From the NCBI GenBank assembly GCA_963830455.1, contig CAWHMT010000002.1, forward strand, positions 930,001-994,000: DNA of 64,000 bases. Reading direction: 5' to 3'. The stretch comes from 20CM-2-65-7 sp963830455 (lineage in GTDB: Bacteria > Gemmatimonadota > Gemmatimonadetes > Gemmatimonadales > GWC2-71-9). The position numbers and the translations under genes were made by a program. Shown here in pieces: positions 46,202 to 54,098 of the stretch. The notes below the pieces were generated by a model, which was not told where the DNA came from, ran no database searches, and saw only the letters and a program-made list of their open reading frames with translations. The first letter of the stretch is position 1. Each line of letters starts with the position of its first letter.

Positions 46202-47246
46202 TGCCACCCGACCCACCGCCGCCATACCGGCCGGAGCCGCGCTCTCGGCCGAGCAGCTGCTCGAGATCTACTATTACCTGCGGCTGACGCGGACCCTGGA
46301 AGAGCGCCTGGTCGCCCTGTATCGGCAGACCAAGGTGATCGGCGGGCTGTTCCGCTCCTTGGGGCAGGAGGGCGAATCGGTCGCATCGGCCTACGCGCTG
46401 GAGCGCGGCCGCAACAAGGACATCCTCTCGCCCCTGATCCGTAACCTCGGCTCCCTGCTGGTGATGGGCGCCCAGCCCATCGAGATCCTGCGGCAGTACA
46501 TGGCGAAAGCCGACAGCCCCACGCGGGGGCGCGAGCTGAACGTCCATTTCAACGATCTCGAGAAGGGCTATCTTGGCCAGATCTCCCACCTCGGCGACAT
46601 GATTCCGGTGATGGCCGGAATCGCACTGTCTTTCAGGATGCGTCGTGAGCCCCGGGTCGGATTGGTATATATCGGAGACGGCGGTACCTCGACGGGCACC
46701 TTTCATGAAGGGCTGAACCTGGCCGCCGTGCAGCGCTTGCCCCTCGTCGTCATCGGTGAGTACAACCACTGGGCCTATTCGACGCCACCCGAGAAGCAAT
46801 TCGCGGTCAAAGACCTGGCTGACAAAGCCAAAGGGTACGGGATTCCGGCGGTCACCGTCGACGGCAACGATGTGTTCGCGGTGTACGAAGCAACCAAGTT
46901 TGCGGTCGAGCGCGCGCGGCGCGGCAAGGGTGTGCACTTCATCGAAGTGAAGACCTATCGACGCAAGGGACACGCCGAGCACGATGACCAGCATTACGTG
47001 CCGAAGGACGTGTTGGAGCAGTGGGCGAGGGCCAACGATCCGGTCGATCGCTTCGTGCAGCGCCTGCTCTCCGCCGATCTCGTCGGTGAGACCGACCTGA
47101 AAGACATCGACGAGCGTGTGCGCGTGGAAGTGGATCAGGCGACCGATGCGTGCGTCGACGAGCCGCTGCCGTCTGCCGAAACCGCGCTCCCGGGGGTGTA
47201 CGTCGATCCCCCCGCGGCCGACAAGCTCTGGTTCAAGGCGCTCTGA
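46191..47246 (+). CDS. pdhA: 2-oxoacid dehydrogenase E1 alpha subunit, pyruvate dehydrogenase type
   Basis: 351 residues. The thiamine-diphosphate motif is GDGGTSTGTFHEGLNLAA followed by EYNHWAYST. The start of the fold reads YYYLRLTRTLEERLVALYRQ. It decarboxylates the 2-oxoacid with E1 beta and passes the acyl unit to the E2 lipoyl arm. It could also be the branched-chain type; the pair does not distinguish it. It has no E3 gene nearby. Confidence 0.9.
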   Translation: MALPATRPTAAIPAGAALSAEQLLEIYYYLRLTRTLEERLVALYRQTKVIGGLFRSLGQEGESVASAYALERGRNKDILSPLIRNLGSLLVMGAQPIEILRQYMAKADSPTRGRELNVHFNDLEKGYLGQISHLGDMIPVMAGIALSFRMRREPRVGLVYIGDGGTSTGTFHEGLNLAAVQRLPLVVIGEYNHWAYSTPPEKQFAVKDLADKAKGYGIPAVTVDGNDVFAVYEATKFAVERARRGKGVHFIEVKTYRRKGHAEHDDQHYVPKDVLEQWARANDPVDRFVQRLLSADLVGETDLKDIDERVRVEVDQATDACVDEPLPSAETALPGVYVDPPAADKLWFKAL

Positions 47247-48232
47247 TGGCTCCCGCCGAAATCACGTTTCTCGAGGCACTGCGCCAGGGACTGTGGGAGG
47301 AGATGGAACGCGACGAGCGCGTCTTCATTCTCGGCGAGGACGTGGGTGCGTACGGCGGGGCTTTCAAAGTCACCGACGGGTTCGCGAAGAAATTCGGCGA
47401 ATCGCGCGTGATCGATACGCCGATTGCCGAAGCCGCGATCGTCGGCGCCGCGGCGGGCGCGGCGCATATGGGGCTGCGGCCGGTCGCGGAGATGCAGTTC
47501 ATCGATTTCATCTCGTGCGCCTACGACATGCTGACGAACTACGTCGCCACCGCGCGCTACCGCGCCGGGCTGTCGACCCCCATGGTGGTGCGCGGCCCCT
47601 GCGGCGGCTACGTGCGGGGCGGGCCGTTCCACTCGCAGAACCCCGAAGCCGCGTTTCTGCATACGCCGGGACTCAAGATCGTCTACCCGGCGACCGCACG
47701 CGATGCGAAGGGCCTCATCAAGGCATCGATTCGCGACGAAGATCCGGTGCTGTATCTCGAGCACAAATGGCTGTACCGGCGCATCAAAGAGCAGCTGCCC
47801 GAGGGCGAGGAGATCCTGACGCCGATCGGCCAGGCGCGGCTCGCGCGCGAGGGCACGCACCTGTCCATCATCACGTACGGCGCGACGGTGTGGAAATCGC
47901 TCGAGGCGGCGGAAAAACTGGAGAAGGAAGACGGGCTCGCCGTGGAGGTGCTCGATCTCCGCACGCTGCTCCCCATGGATGACGCCGCCATCGTCGCGAC
48001 GGTGCAGAAGACGAATAAGGTGCTGATCGTCCACGAAGACACGCGGACGGGCGGCATTGCCGGAGAGATCGCGGCGCGTATCAACGAGCAGGCGTTCGAG
48101 TGGCTCGATGGGCCGATCATGCGGGTGACGGCGCACGACGTGCCAATACCCTACGCACCGACGCTCGAGGACTTCGTGCTGCCCCAAACCGACGATATTG
48201 TAAAAGCAGCGCGGTGGTTGGCGAACTACTGA
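47246..48232 (+). CDS. pdhB: 2-oxoacid dehydrogenase E1 beta subunit
   Basis: 328 residues starting with ITFLEALRQGLWEEMERDERVFILGEDVGAYGGAF, the standard transketolase-like Pyr domain, followed by TPIAEAAIVGAAAGAA and VRGPCGG. The transketolase C domain has the LRTLLPMDD element. The ATG overlaps the E1 alpha stop (TGATG). Forms the heterotetrameric E1 with PdhA. Confidence 0.92.
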   Translation: MAPAEITFLEALRQGLWEEMERDERVFILGEDVGAYGGAFKVTDGFAKKFGESRVIDTPIAEAAIVGAAAGAAHMGLRPVAEMQFIDFISCAYDMLTNYVATARYRAGLSTPMVVRGPCGGYVRGGPFHSQNPEAAFLHTPGLKIVYPATARDAKGLIKASIRDEDPVLYLEHKWLYRRIKEQLPEGEEILTPIGQARLAREGTHLSIITYGATVWKSLEAAEKLEKEDGLAVEVLDLRTLLPMDDAAIVATVQKTNKVLIVHEDTRTGGIAGEIAARINEQAFEWLDGPIMRVTAHDVPIPYAPTLEDFVLPQTDDIVKAARWLANY

Positions 48233-48302
48233 GCTACCGGCTATCGGCTACCAGCTATCGGGTTTCACCACCCGATAGCCGATAGCTGATAGCCGATAGC
48301 CC
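48233..48302. repeat. long imperfect inverted repeat between E1 beta and E2
   Basis: Copies of a GGCTATCGG-like word in both orientations: the left arm includes CTATCGGCTACCAGCTATC, and the right arm GATAGCCGATAGC twice. They can form one long hairpin with loop TTTCACC. It ends just before the GGAGAG ribosome-binding site of the E2 gene. It may act as an mRNA-processing or attenuation signal, or be one of this genome's word-repeat insertions. Confidence 0.7.
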
Positions 48303-48312
48303 TGGAGAGTCT

Positions 48313-49638
48313 ATGGCCAGAGTAGACGTTCTCATGCCGCAGATGGGCGAATCGATCGCCGAAGGCACGTTGAGCAAATGGCTCAAGAAGGTCGGCGACA
48401 CTGTGAAGCGCGACGAGCCCTTGTTCGAGATCTCGACCGACAAGGTCGATGCCGAAATTCCCGCGCCGGCCGCCGGCACCCTTGCCGAGATCAAGGTGCA
48501 GGAGGGGCAGACGGTGCCGGTGCAGACGCTCGTCGCGGTGCTGGAAACCGACGCCGCCGCGACGGCATCGAAACCTGCCGCTACGGCTCCCGCTCCCGCC
48601 CCGGCAGCACCGAAGCCCGAGGCGCCGGCACCGCGCGCTCAGGCGCCGAGTCCGCAGCCGCCCCAACCAACACCCGAACCGGTCCGGCCGTCGGCCCGTC
48701 CGGCGGACGGTGATGGTGGCGTCCAGACCGCGGAGCAGCGGCTCCGCACCAAATCGACGCCCCTCGTCCGCAAGATCGCGGCCGAGCACAGCGTCGATAT
48801 CTCGCGCATTTCGGGCAGCGGCTACGCGGGTCGCGTTACGAAGCAGGACATTCTCGGCTACATCGAGAAGGCACCGGCCGCGGCTCCGACGTACGACGCA
48901 CGACGTACGACGCACGCTCCCAGTGCGGTCGAACATCCTGCCGTAGAACCGTGGCCAGGTGACAGGGTCGAGCCCTGGTCCAAGATCCGCAAGATCACCG
49001 CCGATCACATGGTGATGTCGCGGCGCGTCTCGGCGCATGTCGCGAGCTTCTTCGAGGTCGATTTCACGCGCGTGGCGCAGCTGCGTGCCAAGGCCACCGA
49101 GAAGCCCACGTTCCTGGCGTACATCGTGAAGGCCTGCGCGCAGAACCTGCGCAAGCATCCGGTGGTGAACGCCGCCGTCTCCGGCGACAGCACGATCTAC
49201 CGCGGCGAGGTGAACATCGGCATCGCGGTGGCGCTCGATTGGGGGCTCATCGTCCCGGTCATCAAGCGCGCCGACGAGCTGTCCTTGACGGGGATCGCGC
49301 GCGCGATCGCCGATCTCGGTGAGCGCGCCCGGACCAAGAAACTCTCGCCCGACGACATCCAGCGCGGCACATTCACGATCACCAACCCCGGCGGCTTCGG
49401 GCCGTTCGCCGGCATTCCGATCATCAACCAGCCACAGGTCGCGATCCTGGGTGTCGGCGCGATCGAGAAGCGGCCCAAAGTCGTCACGGCTTCCGACGGC
49501 ACGGATTCCATCGCCGTCCGCACGATGGGGATGTTGACGATGTCGTACGATCATCGCGTCGTGGACGGCGCCGACGCGGACAGGTTCCTGGCCGACGTCA
49601 AGAAACTGCTGCAGGAGTTTCCCGAGGGAGCGGTGTGA
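48313..49638 (+). CDS. pdhC: 2-oxoacid dehydrogenase E2 (dihydrolipoyl acyltransferase)
   Basis: 441 residues. Lipoyl domain (residues 1-80) with Lys44 in EISTDKVDAEIPAP. A Pro/Ala-rich linker follows, then an E1/E3-binding domain (about 140-180: TPLVRKIAAEHSVDISRISGSGYAGRVTKQDI), a second linker that contains a repeat insertion, and the catalytic domain (about 215-440) with SYDHRVVDGADADRFL containing the active His. It transfers acyl groups from E1 to CoA. Confidence 0.93.
   Translation: MARVDVLMPQMGESIAEGTLSKWLKKVGDTVKRDEPLFEISTDKVDAEIPAPAAGTLAEIKVQEGQTVPVQTLVAVLETDAAATASKPAATAPAPAPAAPKPEAPAPRAQAPSPQPPQPTPEPVRPSARPADGDGGVQTAEQRLRTKSTPLVRKIAAEHSVDISRISGSGYAGRVTKQDILGYIEKAPAAAPTYDARRTTHAPSAVEHPAVEPWPGDRVEPWSKIRKITADHMVMSRRVSAHVASFFEVDFTRVAQLRAKATEKPTFLAYIVKACAQNLRKHPVVNAAVSGDSTIYRGEVNIGIAVALDWGLIVPVIKRADELSLTGIARAIADLGERARTKKLSPDDIQRGTFTITNPGGFGPFAGIPIINQPQVAILGVGAIEKRPKVVTASDGTDSIAVRTMGMLTMSYDHRVVDGADADRFLADVKKLLQEFPEGAV
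48887..48916. repeat. in-frame word repeat in the E2 linker
   Basis: CGACGTACGACGCA is present twice in direct orientation, coding YDARRTTHA between the binding and catalytic domains, where length is tolerated. The related word GACGCACGAC appears at 53184-53217 in another gene. Confidence 0.6.
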
Positions 49639-49640
49639 GC

Positions 49641-49955
49641 ATGCCGAAAGTCCTGACCGCCGCGCGGGTGCGCGTGGCCACGCAAAACGAGACGGAATAC
49701 GTGAACACGCTGCGCGAGCTGAGCCAGTTCGCGGAGGCGCGGGGCCAGCGCATCTGGCTGTTCCGCAACGCCAAGGATCCGCGCCTGTTCATCGAGTTCT
49801 CGGAGAGCCCCACCGAGATGTCGCACCGCGCGCAGGCATCGCGGCTCCCGGAAGAAATCAAGCTCGAGCGGCGGCTCCAGGCGCTCGCGACCTACGCGCC
49901 GGACGCGTGGGAGTTGTGGAGTGAGGTTCCCGTCGCCACCACGTCGCAGGCCTAG
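49641..49955 (+). CDS. conserved hypothetical protein, 104 residues
   Basis: Small protein beginning MPKVLTAARVRVATQNETEYVNTLRELSQFAEARGQRIWLFRNAKDP. It reads like a monooxygenase/EthD-type ferredoxin-like fold, with no recognisable catalytic residues. A GTG at 49635 overlaps the E2 stop and is another possible start. Unknown function. Confidence 0.6.
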   Translation: MPKVLTAARVRVATQNETEYVNTLRELSQFAEARGQRIWLFRNAKDPRLFIEFSESPTEMSHRAQASRLPEEIKLERRLQALATYAPDAWELWSEVPVATTSQA

Positions 49956-49958
49956 CCC

Positions 49959-50225
49959 ATGGTCCGCGCGATCGTCATTGACGGCGAACCCTGGGAGGTC
50001 TGCCCGTCGGGCCGGGTCACGGTCTACGGCCGCGATCAGTTCGGCCTGATCTTCGATCGCGGTACGGGATCGCAGCGCCTGCGGCGCGTCACGCACTACT
50101 CGCCGCGCGGGGCTCGCGCTCCCGAACGCGCGTTCGCCGAGCTGTCCGAGCGGGAGCTGATCGAGCTGTTCCGCCAGTCGCAGCCCGCCTGGACGGCGCC
50201 AGAGGTCGATTACGCCGCACATTGA
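49959..50225 (+). CDS. conserved hypothetical protein, 88 residues
   Basis: Starts three bases after the previous stop. The N-terminus (VRAIVIDGEPWEVCPSGRVTVYGRDQFGLIFDRGTGSQRLRRVTHYSP) is a compact beta fold; the C-terminus is helical. I recognise no family. It ends with a TGA that overlaps the ATT presumed to start the PHP gene. Confidence 0.6.
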   Translation: MVRAIVIDGEPWEVCPSGRVTVYGRDQFGLIFDRGTGSQRLRRVTHYSPRGARAPERAFAELSERELIELFRQSQPAWTAPEVDYAAH

Positions 50226-51090
50226 CCTGCATTGCCATTCGACGGCATCCGACGGCGAGTGTGAGCCCCCGGAGGTCGCGCAGCACGCGCGCAAAGCCGG
50301 CCTCGTCGCGATCGCGCTCACCGATCACGACACGACCGACGGGGTGGCGGATGCGGCGCGCGCAGCCGCCAGGCTCGGCGTCCGCGTCATTCCCGGCTGC
50401 GAATTCAGCGTGCGCGCCCCGTGGGGGGAGCTGCACGTGCTCGCGCTGTTTCTGCCATACGAACACGAGCGCCTCCAGGGGTTCCTGCGCGACACGCGCG
50501 CGGCGCGGCGCGTACGCGGCGAGCAGATCGTCGCCAAGCTCCAGGGCCTGGGCGTCGACATCGCCCTCGAGGACGTGCAGGCCCAGCTGATGGGCGGGGA
50601 CGACGGCGCGCTGGGACGGCCGCACGTCGCGCGCGCTCTCGTCGATTGCGGTGCCTGTGAAGACATCGGCGATGCGTTCCGCCGCTACCTGGGTCGTGGC
50701 CGCGCCGCCTACGTCGAGAAGCCGTTGCCCAGGCTCGCCGAAGTCACGTCCCTCGTGCACGAGGTGGGCGGACTCACCGTCGCCGCGCATCTGGGCGATC
50801 ACGGTACCGAGTCGCAGATTCGCATTTTCCAGGATCAGGGACTCGATTGTGTGGAGGTTCGGCACCCGAGCCACCCCCAGGCCGTTGAACGGCGGCTCAC
50901 GAAGATCGCCGAGCGTCTGGGACTCGGGATCAGCGGCGGCTCCGATTGGCACGGCGAGAGTGAATACGGTGGGAGCCACGCCCCACTGGGGAGTATGCAG
51001 GTTCCGGACGCGTGGCTGGCGCCGCTCGAACGGCGTCTCGAACAGGCCACCACGAAACGGGCAGCAGAGGGAGGGGGACCGGCAGCATGA
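50221..51090 (+). CDS. PHP-domain phosphoesterase (nucleoside 3',5'-bisphosphatase/TrpH-like)
   Basis: 289 residues. Metal-binding motifs run in order: DLHCHSTASDGE, ALTDHDTTDG, PGCEFS, and near the end SDWHGES. The family hydrolyses phosphate monoesters such as 3'-phosphoadenosine 5'-phosphate or RNA ends. The conserved N-terminus is present, yet the frame offers no ATG, GTG or TTG before DLHCHS. It is open only from 50161, with ATT at 50209 and at 50221. The ATT overlapping the upstream TGA is taken as the start. An ATG at 50344 would lose the first metal sites. Confidence 0.8.
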   Translation: MDLHCHSTASDGECEPPEVAQHARKAGLVAIALTDHDTTDGVADAARAAARLGVRVIPGCEFSVRAPWGELHVLALFLPYEHERLQGFLRDTRAARRVRGEQIVAKLQGLGVDIALEDVQAQLMGGDDGALGRPHVARALVDCGACEDIGDAFRRYLGRGRAAYVEKPLPRLAEVTSLVHEVGGLTVAAHLGDHGTESQIRIFQDQGLDCVEVRHPSHPQAVERRLTKIAERLGLGISGGSDWHGESEYGGSHAPLGSMQVPDAWLAPLERRLEQATTKRAAEGGGPAA

Positions 51091-51524
51091 GTGATCCGCT
51101 ACCGATCGGGAGTAAGGCGCCGGCATTCAGTGCGGCCGCCTCCGATGGGCGAACCTATGCGCTCGGGGAGCTACTCAAGAGCGGTCCCGTCGCGCTCGTG
51201 TTCTATCCCGGAAACAACACCCCGGGCTGAAACCGCCAACTCTCCGCCGTGCGCGATGAGATCGAGAAGTTCAACGCCGCCAGGATGCAGCCGATGGGCG
51301 TGAATCCCGCGAGTGTGGACAGCCACCGGGGGTACGTGGAGAAGATGCGGTTCAATTTTCCGCTCCTCTCCGATCCCGAGCGCACCATCGCCGGGGCGTA
51401 CCACGCGCTGAAGGACGACGGCAAGGGGATTCAGCGCACCGTGTACGTGATCGGGCGCGACGGGACGGTGCGGTTCGCGCAGCGCGGCTATCCACCCGTG
51501 GACGACATCGTCGGTGCCAGCTGA
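51087..51524 (+). CDS. peroxiredoxin (AhpC/TSA-like) with in-frame TGA at the catalytic position, probable selenoprotein
   Basis: The frame is open from ATG 51087 to TGA 51522-51524, interrupted only by TGA at 51228-51230 (codon 48). The flanks read VALVFYPGNNTPG then NRQLSAVRDEIEKF. Peroxiredoxins have the peroxidatic Cys after TPG, so the TGA stands where Cys belongs. Downstream sequence (GVNPASVDSH, FPLLSDPERTIAGAYHALK, RTVYVIGRDGTVRF) is normal for the family. No Cys exists anywhere in the 145 residues, so without selenocysteine there would be no active site. ATG overlaps the PHP stop (ATGA). The alternative is a point mutation or sequencing error. Confidence 0.85.
51228..51271 (+). promoter_or_regulatory. 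candidate bacterial SECIS element
   Basis: Directly after the in-frame TGA. AACTCTC (51238-51244) can pair with GAG-A-AGTT (51264-51271, one bulged A). Inside, CGC/GCG (51245-51247 with 51253-51255) closes a CGUGC loop that begins 17 bases after the TGA and has G second. Bacterial SECIS loops normally lie 16-37 bases downstream with an early G. Folded by hand. Confidence 0.4.
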
Positions 51525-52242
51525 CCTCCACGGCAAGGTCGCGCTCATCACGGGTGTGGGGCGCGTCGGACAAATCGGACATGCGGTAGCGCGTGCGTGC
51601 GGCCGCGCGGGCGCGAAGTTGCTGCTCGCGGACGTCAATGCGGTCGGGTTGGCGGATCGCGTGAAAGAGTTCGGTGCCGAAGGGATCCCCGCCAAGGCCT
51701 CCGCCGGTGATCTGACGCAACCCGACGCGGCGCGCGCCGCGAGCGCGGCGGCCCGGAGCCAGTTCGGCGGCCTCGATATCGTGATTAATGTGGCGGGCGG
51801 CTTCTTCAGCTTCGGACCGTTTACCGACGTGAAACCGGAGATGCTCGACCGCGAGTTGGCCGTCAACTTCAAGACCGCGTTCTACATGTGCCAGGCGGCG
51901 ATGCCGTTGCTGCTCGAGCGCGGCGCCGGCGCGATCGTCAATTTCGCGTCCATCGCTGTGGTGCGCTCCCTGATGCACATGTCCGCCTACAGTGCGGCGA
52001 AGTCCGCGGTGGCGGGACTCACGCGAGAGCTCGCGCGCGAGTACCGGGACGCGAACATCCGGGTGAACGCGGTGGCCCCCGCGACGGTTCGCACCGCCGA
52101 CAACGTCGCGCAGATGGGCGGGGATGCCAAAGCCCCGCTGGTGGAGTTGGACGAAGTCGTGAATACGGTGCTGTTCCTGGCGAGCGACGAGGCCGGCGCG
52201 ATCACCGGCCAGATCGTCCCCATAACCGGGAAAGCCTACTAG
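51514..52242 (+). CDS. short-chain dehydrogenase (SDR), FabG-like
   Basis: 242 residues. The cofactor loop is altered: ITGVGRVGQIGHAVA instead of TGxxxGIG. The active site has the Ser of NFASIAVV and YSAAK (YxxxK). It ends NTVLFLASDEAGAITGQIVPITGKAY, typical for FabG-like reductases. GTG start overlaps the peroxiredoxin stop by 11 bases. Substrate unknown. Confidence 0.83.
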   Translation: MPADLHGKVALITGVGRVGQIGHAVARACGRAGAKLLLADVNAVGLADRVKEFGAEGIPAKASAGDLTQPDAARAASAAARSQFGGLDIVINVAGGFFSFGPFTDVKPEMLDRELAVNFKTAFYMCQAAMPLLLERGAGAIVNFASIAVVRSLMHMSAYSAAKSAVAGLTRELAREYRDANIRVNAVAPATVRTADNVAQMGGDAKAPLVELDEVVNTVLFLASDEAGAITGQIVPITGKAY

Positions 52243-52973
52243 TGCGCCTTGAGGGGGCGGCCGCGCTCGTCACCGGAGCCGGCCGTCGCGTTGGACAGGC
52301 GATTGCCGTCGGGCTTGCCCAGGCGGGCTGCGACGTCGCCGTGCATTACCACGGGTCGGCCGCGGGCGCCGAGCAAACGGCACGAGCCGTCGCCAGTGCC
52401 GGTCGCCGCGCCGAGCTGTTCCAGGCCGATCTGAGCGATGCGGCGGCCGCCCGCGCGCTGCCCGACCAGGCCGCGCGCGCATTCAAGCGGCTCGACATCG
52501 TGGTCAACTCCGCGGCCATCATGGTGCGGCAGGCCGTCGAGGATGTCACGCCCGAAAGCTGGGATGCGACACTCGATCTGAACCTGCGCGCCATGTTCTT
52601 CGTCTCCCAGGGTGCCACCGGGCATCTGCGGCGGGCCAAAGGCAAGATCGTGAACATCGCGGACCTCGCCGGACTGGAGCCCTGGCCCGCCTATGGGCCG
52701 CACTGCGTCAGCAAGGCGGGCGTCATCATGCTCACCAAAGTGCTGGCGCGCGCGCTCGCGCCCGACATCGCCGTCAACGCCGTCGCACCCGGCGCCGTGC
52801 TCTTGCCCGATGAGTGGGGTGCGCCGGAACGCGAGCACCTTCGTGAAACGACTCCCCTGAAACGCCTCGGAGAACCGGGGGATGTCGTGGCGGCGGTGCG
52901 GTTCCTGCTCGGTGGAACGGATTACGTGACCGGGACCATCCTCGTCGTGGATGGCGGGAGACTCATCCGCTGA
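52242..52973 (+). CDS. short-chain dehydrogenase, pteridine-reductase-like
   Basis: 243 residues. The nucleotide motif TGAGRRVGQAIAVGLAQAG with an Arg-rich loop is that of pteridine reductase/FolM-type SDRs, which use NADPH. The active-site Lys is in GPHCVSK, with His where the usual Tyr would be, so the catalytic Tyr is not where expected. It ends GGTDYVTGTILVVDGGRLI. GTG start overlaps the previous TAG (TAGTG). It may reduce dihydropteridines, or not be a conventional SDR. Confidence 0.8.
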   Translation: MRLEGAAALVTGAGRRVGQAIAVGLAQAGCDVAVHYHGSAAGAEQTARAVASAGRRAELFQADLSDAAAARALPDQAARAFKRLDIVVNSAAIMVRQAVEDVTPESWDATLDLNLRAMFFVSQGATGHLRRAKGKIVNIADLAGLEPWPAYGPHCVSKAGVIMLTKVLARALAPDIAVNAVAPGAVLLPDEWGAPEREHLRETTPLKRLGEPGDVVAAVRFLLGGTDYVTGTILVVDGGRLIR

Positions 52974-53740
52974 GGGACGTCGTCGTGGTCGGCGGGGGCT
53001 GCTACGGCACGTTCTACGCGTCGCAGCTTTCCAAGGCAAAAGCCCGCGGCAAGACCGACTATCGGACCGTGATCGTGGTCGATCGCAATCCCGATTGCCA
53101 GGCGCGCCGCGAGCTCGGTGAGGCTCCCGATCGCGCCTTCGTCACGTCCGAATGGACGTCGTTCTTCGACGATTGGCTTTCCGACGCACGACGCACGACA
53201 GACGACGCACGCGATGACCACATCGTCCCGTCCCCCCACATGCCGCATCTCATGTTTGAATGGGTATGGCGCCGGGCGCGCCAGCGCTGGCCCGCGCGCG
53301 CGGTGTCGGTCGTCCCGGTCCCCGGCGATCTCCCGACGCCCTACGATCGGCCGAGTGGCAACACCGACCACACACGCTACGTCTCGTGGGCGGACTGGAT
53401 CTGCCCCACGCACTGCATCGAGCCCGCGCGCTGTCCGGCGATCGGCGCGCCGCGCACCTGGGAGATGGCGGATACCGTGACGGCGCTCGCGGACCATCTG
53501 CGCGCGAGCGGTCGCGCCGTGCACGGCCCGGCGCTGTTCGTGTGCAAGCACCAGGTCTTCGGCGTCGGGATGTTCTCCGCGGAGCAGGTTCGGGCCGGCG
53601 ACCGGCTTGTCGCAGATGCCGGGGCCACGGGCCTGGCCGAGGTGCTCGTCGGGACGATTTCGAGCTGTCATGGGGCGCTGAACCTGCTGCAGCTGGGTTC
53701 TCCGTCATCGGTCGTCGGTCGTCAGCCTGATGACCGATAA
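52970..53740 (+). CDS. Rossmann-type protein with a cysteine cluster, function unknown
   Basis: 256 residues from a CTG that overlaps the SDR stop; GTG at 52985 is the alternative. The start VVVVGGGCYGTFYASQLSKA is a dinucleotide-binding fold. The middle has WADWICPTHCIEPARCPAIGAP, a Cys-x3-Cys-x5-Cys pattern that could hold a metal or iron-sulfur cluster. A region ending GTISSCHGALNLLQLG closes the protein. I do not recognise the family. An in-frame word repeat at 53184-53217 adds a SDARRTTDDARDD loop, and its stop lies in a palindrome (53704-53755). Confidence 0.65.
   Translation: MRDVVVVGGGCYGTFYASQLSKAKARGKTDYRTVIVVDRNPDCQARRELGEAPDRAFVTSEWTSFFDDWLSDARRTTDDARDDHIVPSPHMPHLMFEWVWRRARQRWPARAVSVVPVPGDLPTPYDRPSGNTDHTRYVSWADWICPTHCIEPARCPAIGAPRTWEMADTVTALADHLRASGRAVHGPALFVCKHQVFGVGMFSAEQVRAGDRLVADAGATGLAEVLVGTISSCHGALNLLQLGSPSSVVGRQPDDR
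53184..53217. repeat. in-frame word repeat in the unknown Rossmann protein
   Basis: GACGCACGACGCACGACAGACGA-type words, coding DARRTTDDARDD in a loop near residue 75. Related to the words at 48887-48916. Confidence 0.55.
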
Positions 53741-53755
53741 CCGACGACCGATGAC
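53704..53755. repeat. 16-bp perfect inverted repeat at a gene junction
   Basis: GTCATCGGTCGTCGGT (53704-53719) and its exact reverse complement at 53740-53755. It spans the stop of the unknown gene and the start of the DUF309 gene, and supplies part of both reading frames. Confidence 0.8.
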
Positions 53756-54098
53756 CTCCGAGGAACGTCGCCGCTACGTCGAGCACGCCCGTGCTCTCTT
53801 CAATCACGGTGATTTCTGGCTGGCGCACGAAGCGTTGGAAACAGTCTGGCGTTCTATTATTAAGGAAGACGAAGCGCGTGTCTGGCAGGGATTGATTCAG
53901 GCCGCCGCGGCGCTGCTGCATCGCGCGCGTGGGAACCGGCACGGCACGGTCGTCGTTGGAGCGGCGGCCCTGGAGAAGCTGACGGGTCCGCAACGGCCGG
54001 AGATCGAGTTCGAAACCGTCGACTTTCGCGCGCAGCTGGCGCGCGCCCTCGCGGGGGAGGGTAATCCCCCCCGACTGGAATTCAGAGCACATGACTAA
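53730..54098 (+). CDS. DUF309-family protein
   Basis: 122 residues. The DUF309 core is visible: ARALFNHGDFWLAHEALETVWR followed by VWQGLIQAAAALLHRARGN. It is an all-helical domain of unknown function, often near membrane or nucleotide genes. ATG 53730 is inside the palindrome; ATG 53751 (MTSEERRRYVEH) may be the original start. The 3' end overlaps trxB by eight bases. Confidence 0.82.
   Translation: MTDNRRPMTSEERRRYVEHARALFNHGDFWLAHEALETVWRSIIKEDEARVWQGLIQAAAALLHRARGNRHGTVVVGAAALEKLTGPQRPEIEFETVDFRAQLARALAGEGNPPRLEFRAHD

Noticed and set aside
50344..51090. ATG at 50344 as the start of the PHP gene
   Set aside because: It would delete the DLHCHS and TDHD metal motifs that are present in frame upstream.
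51228..51230. TGA at 51228 as the true stop of a 47-residue peptide
   Set aside because: The same frame continues with normal peroxiredoxin sequence to 51524, so a plain stop is the weaker explanation, although a sequencing error remains possible.
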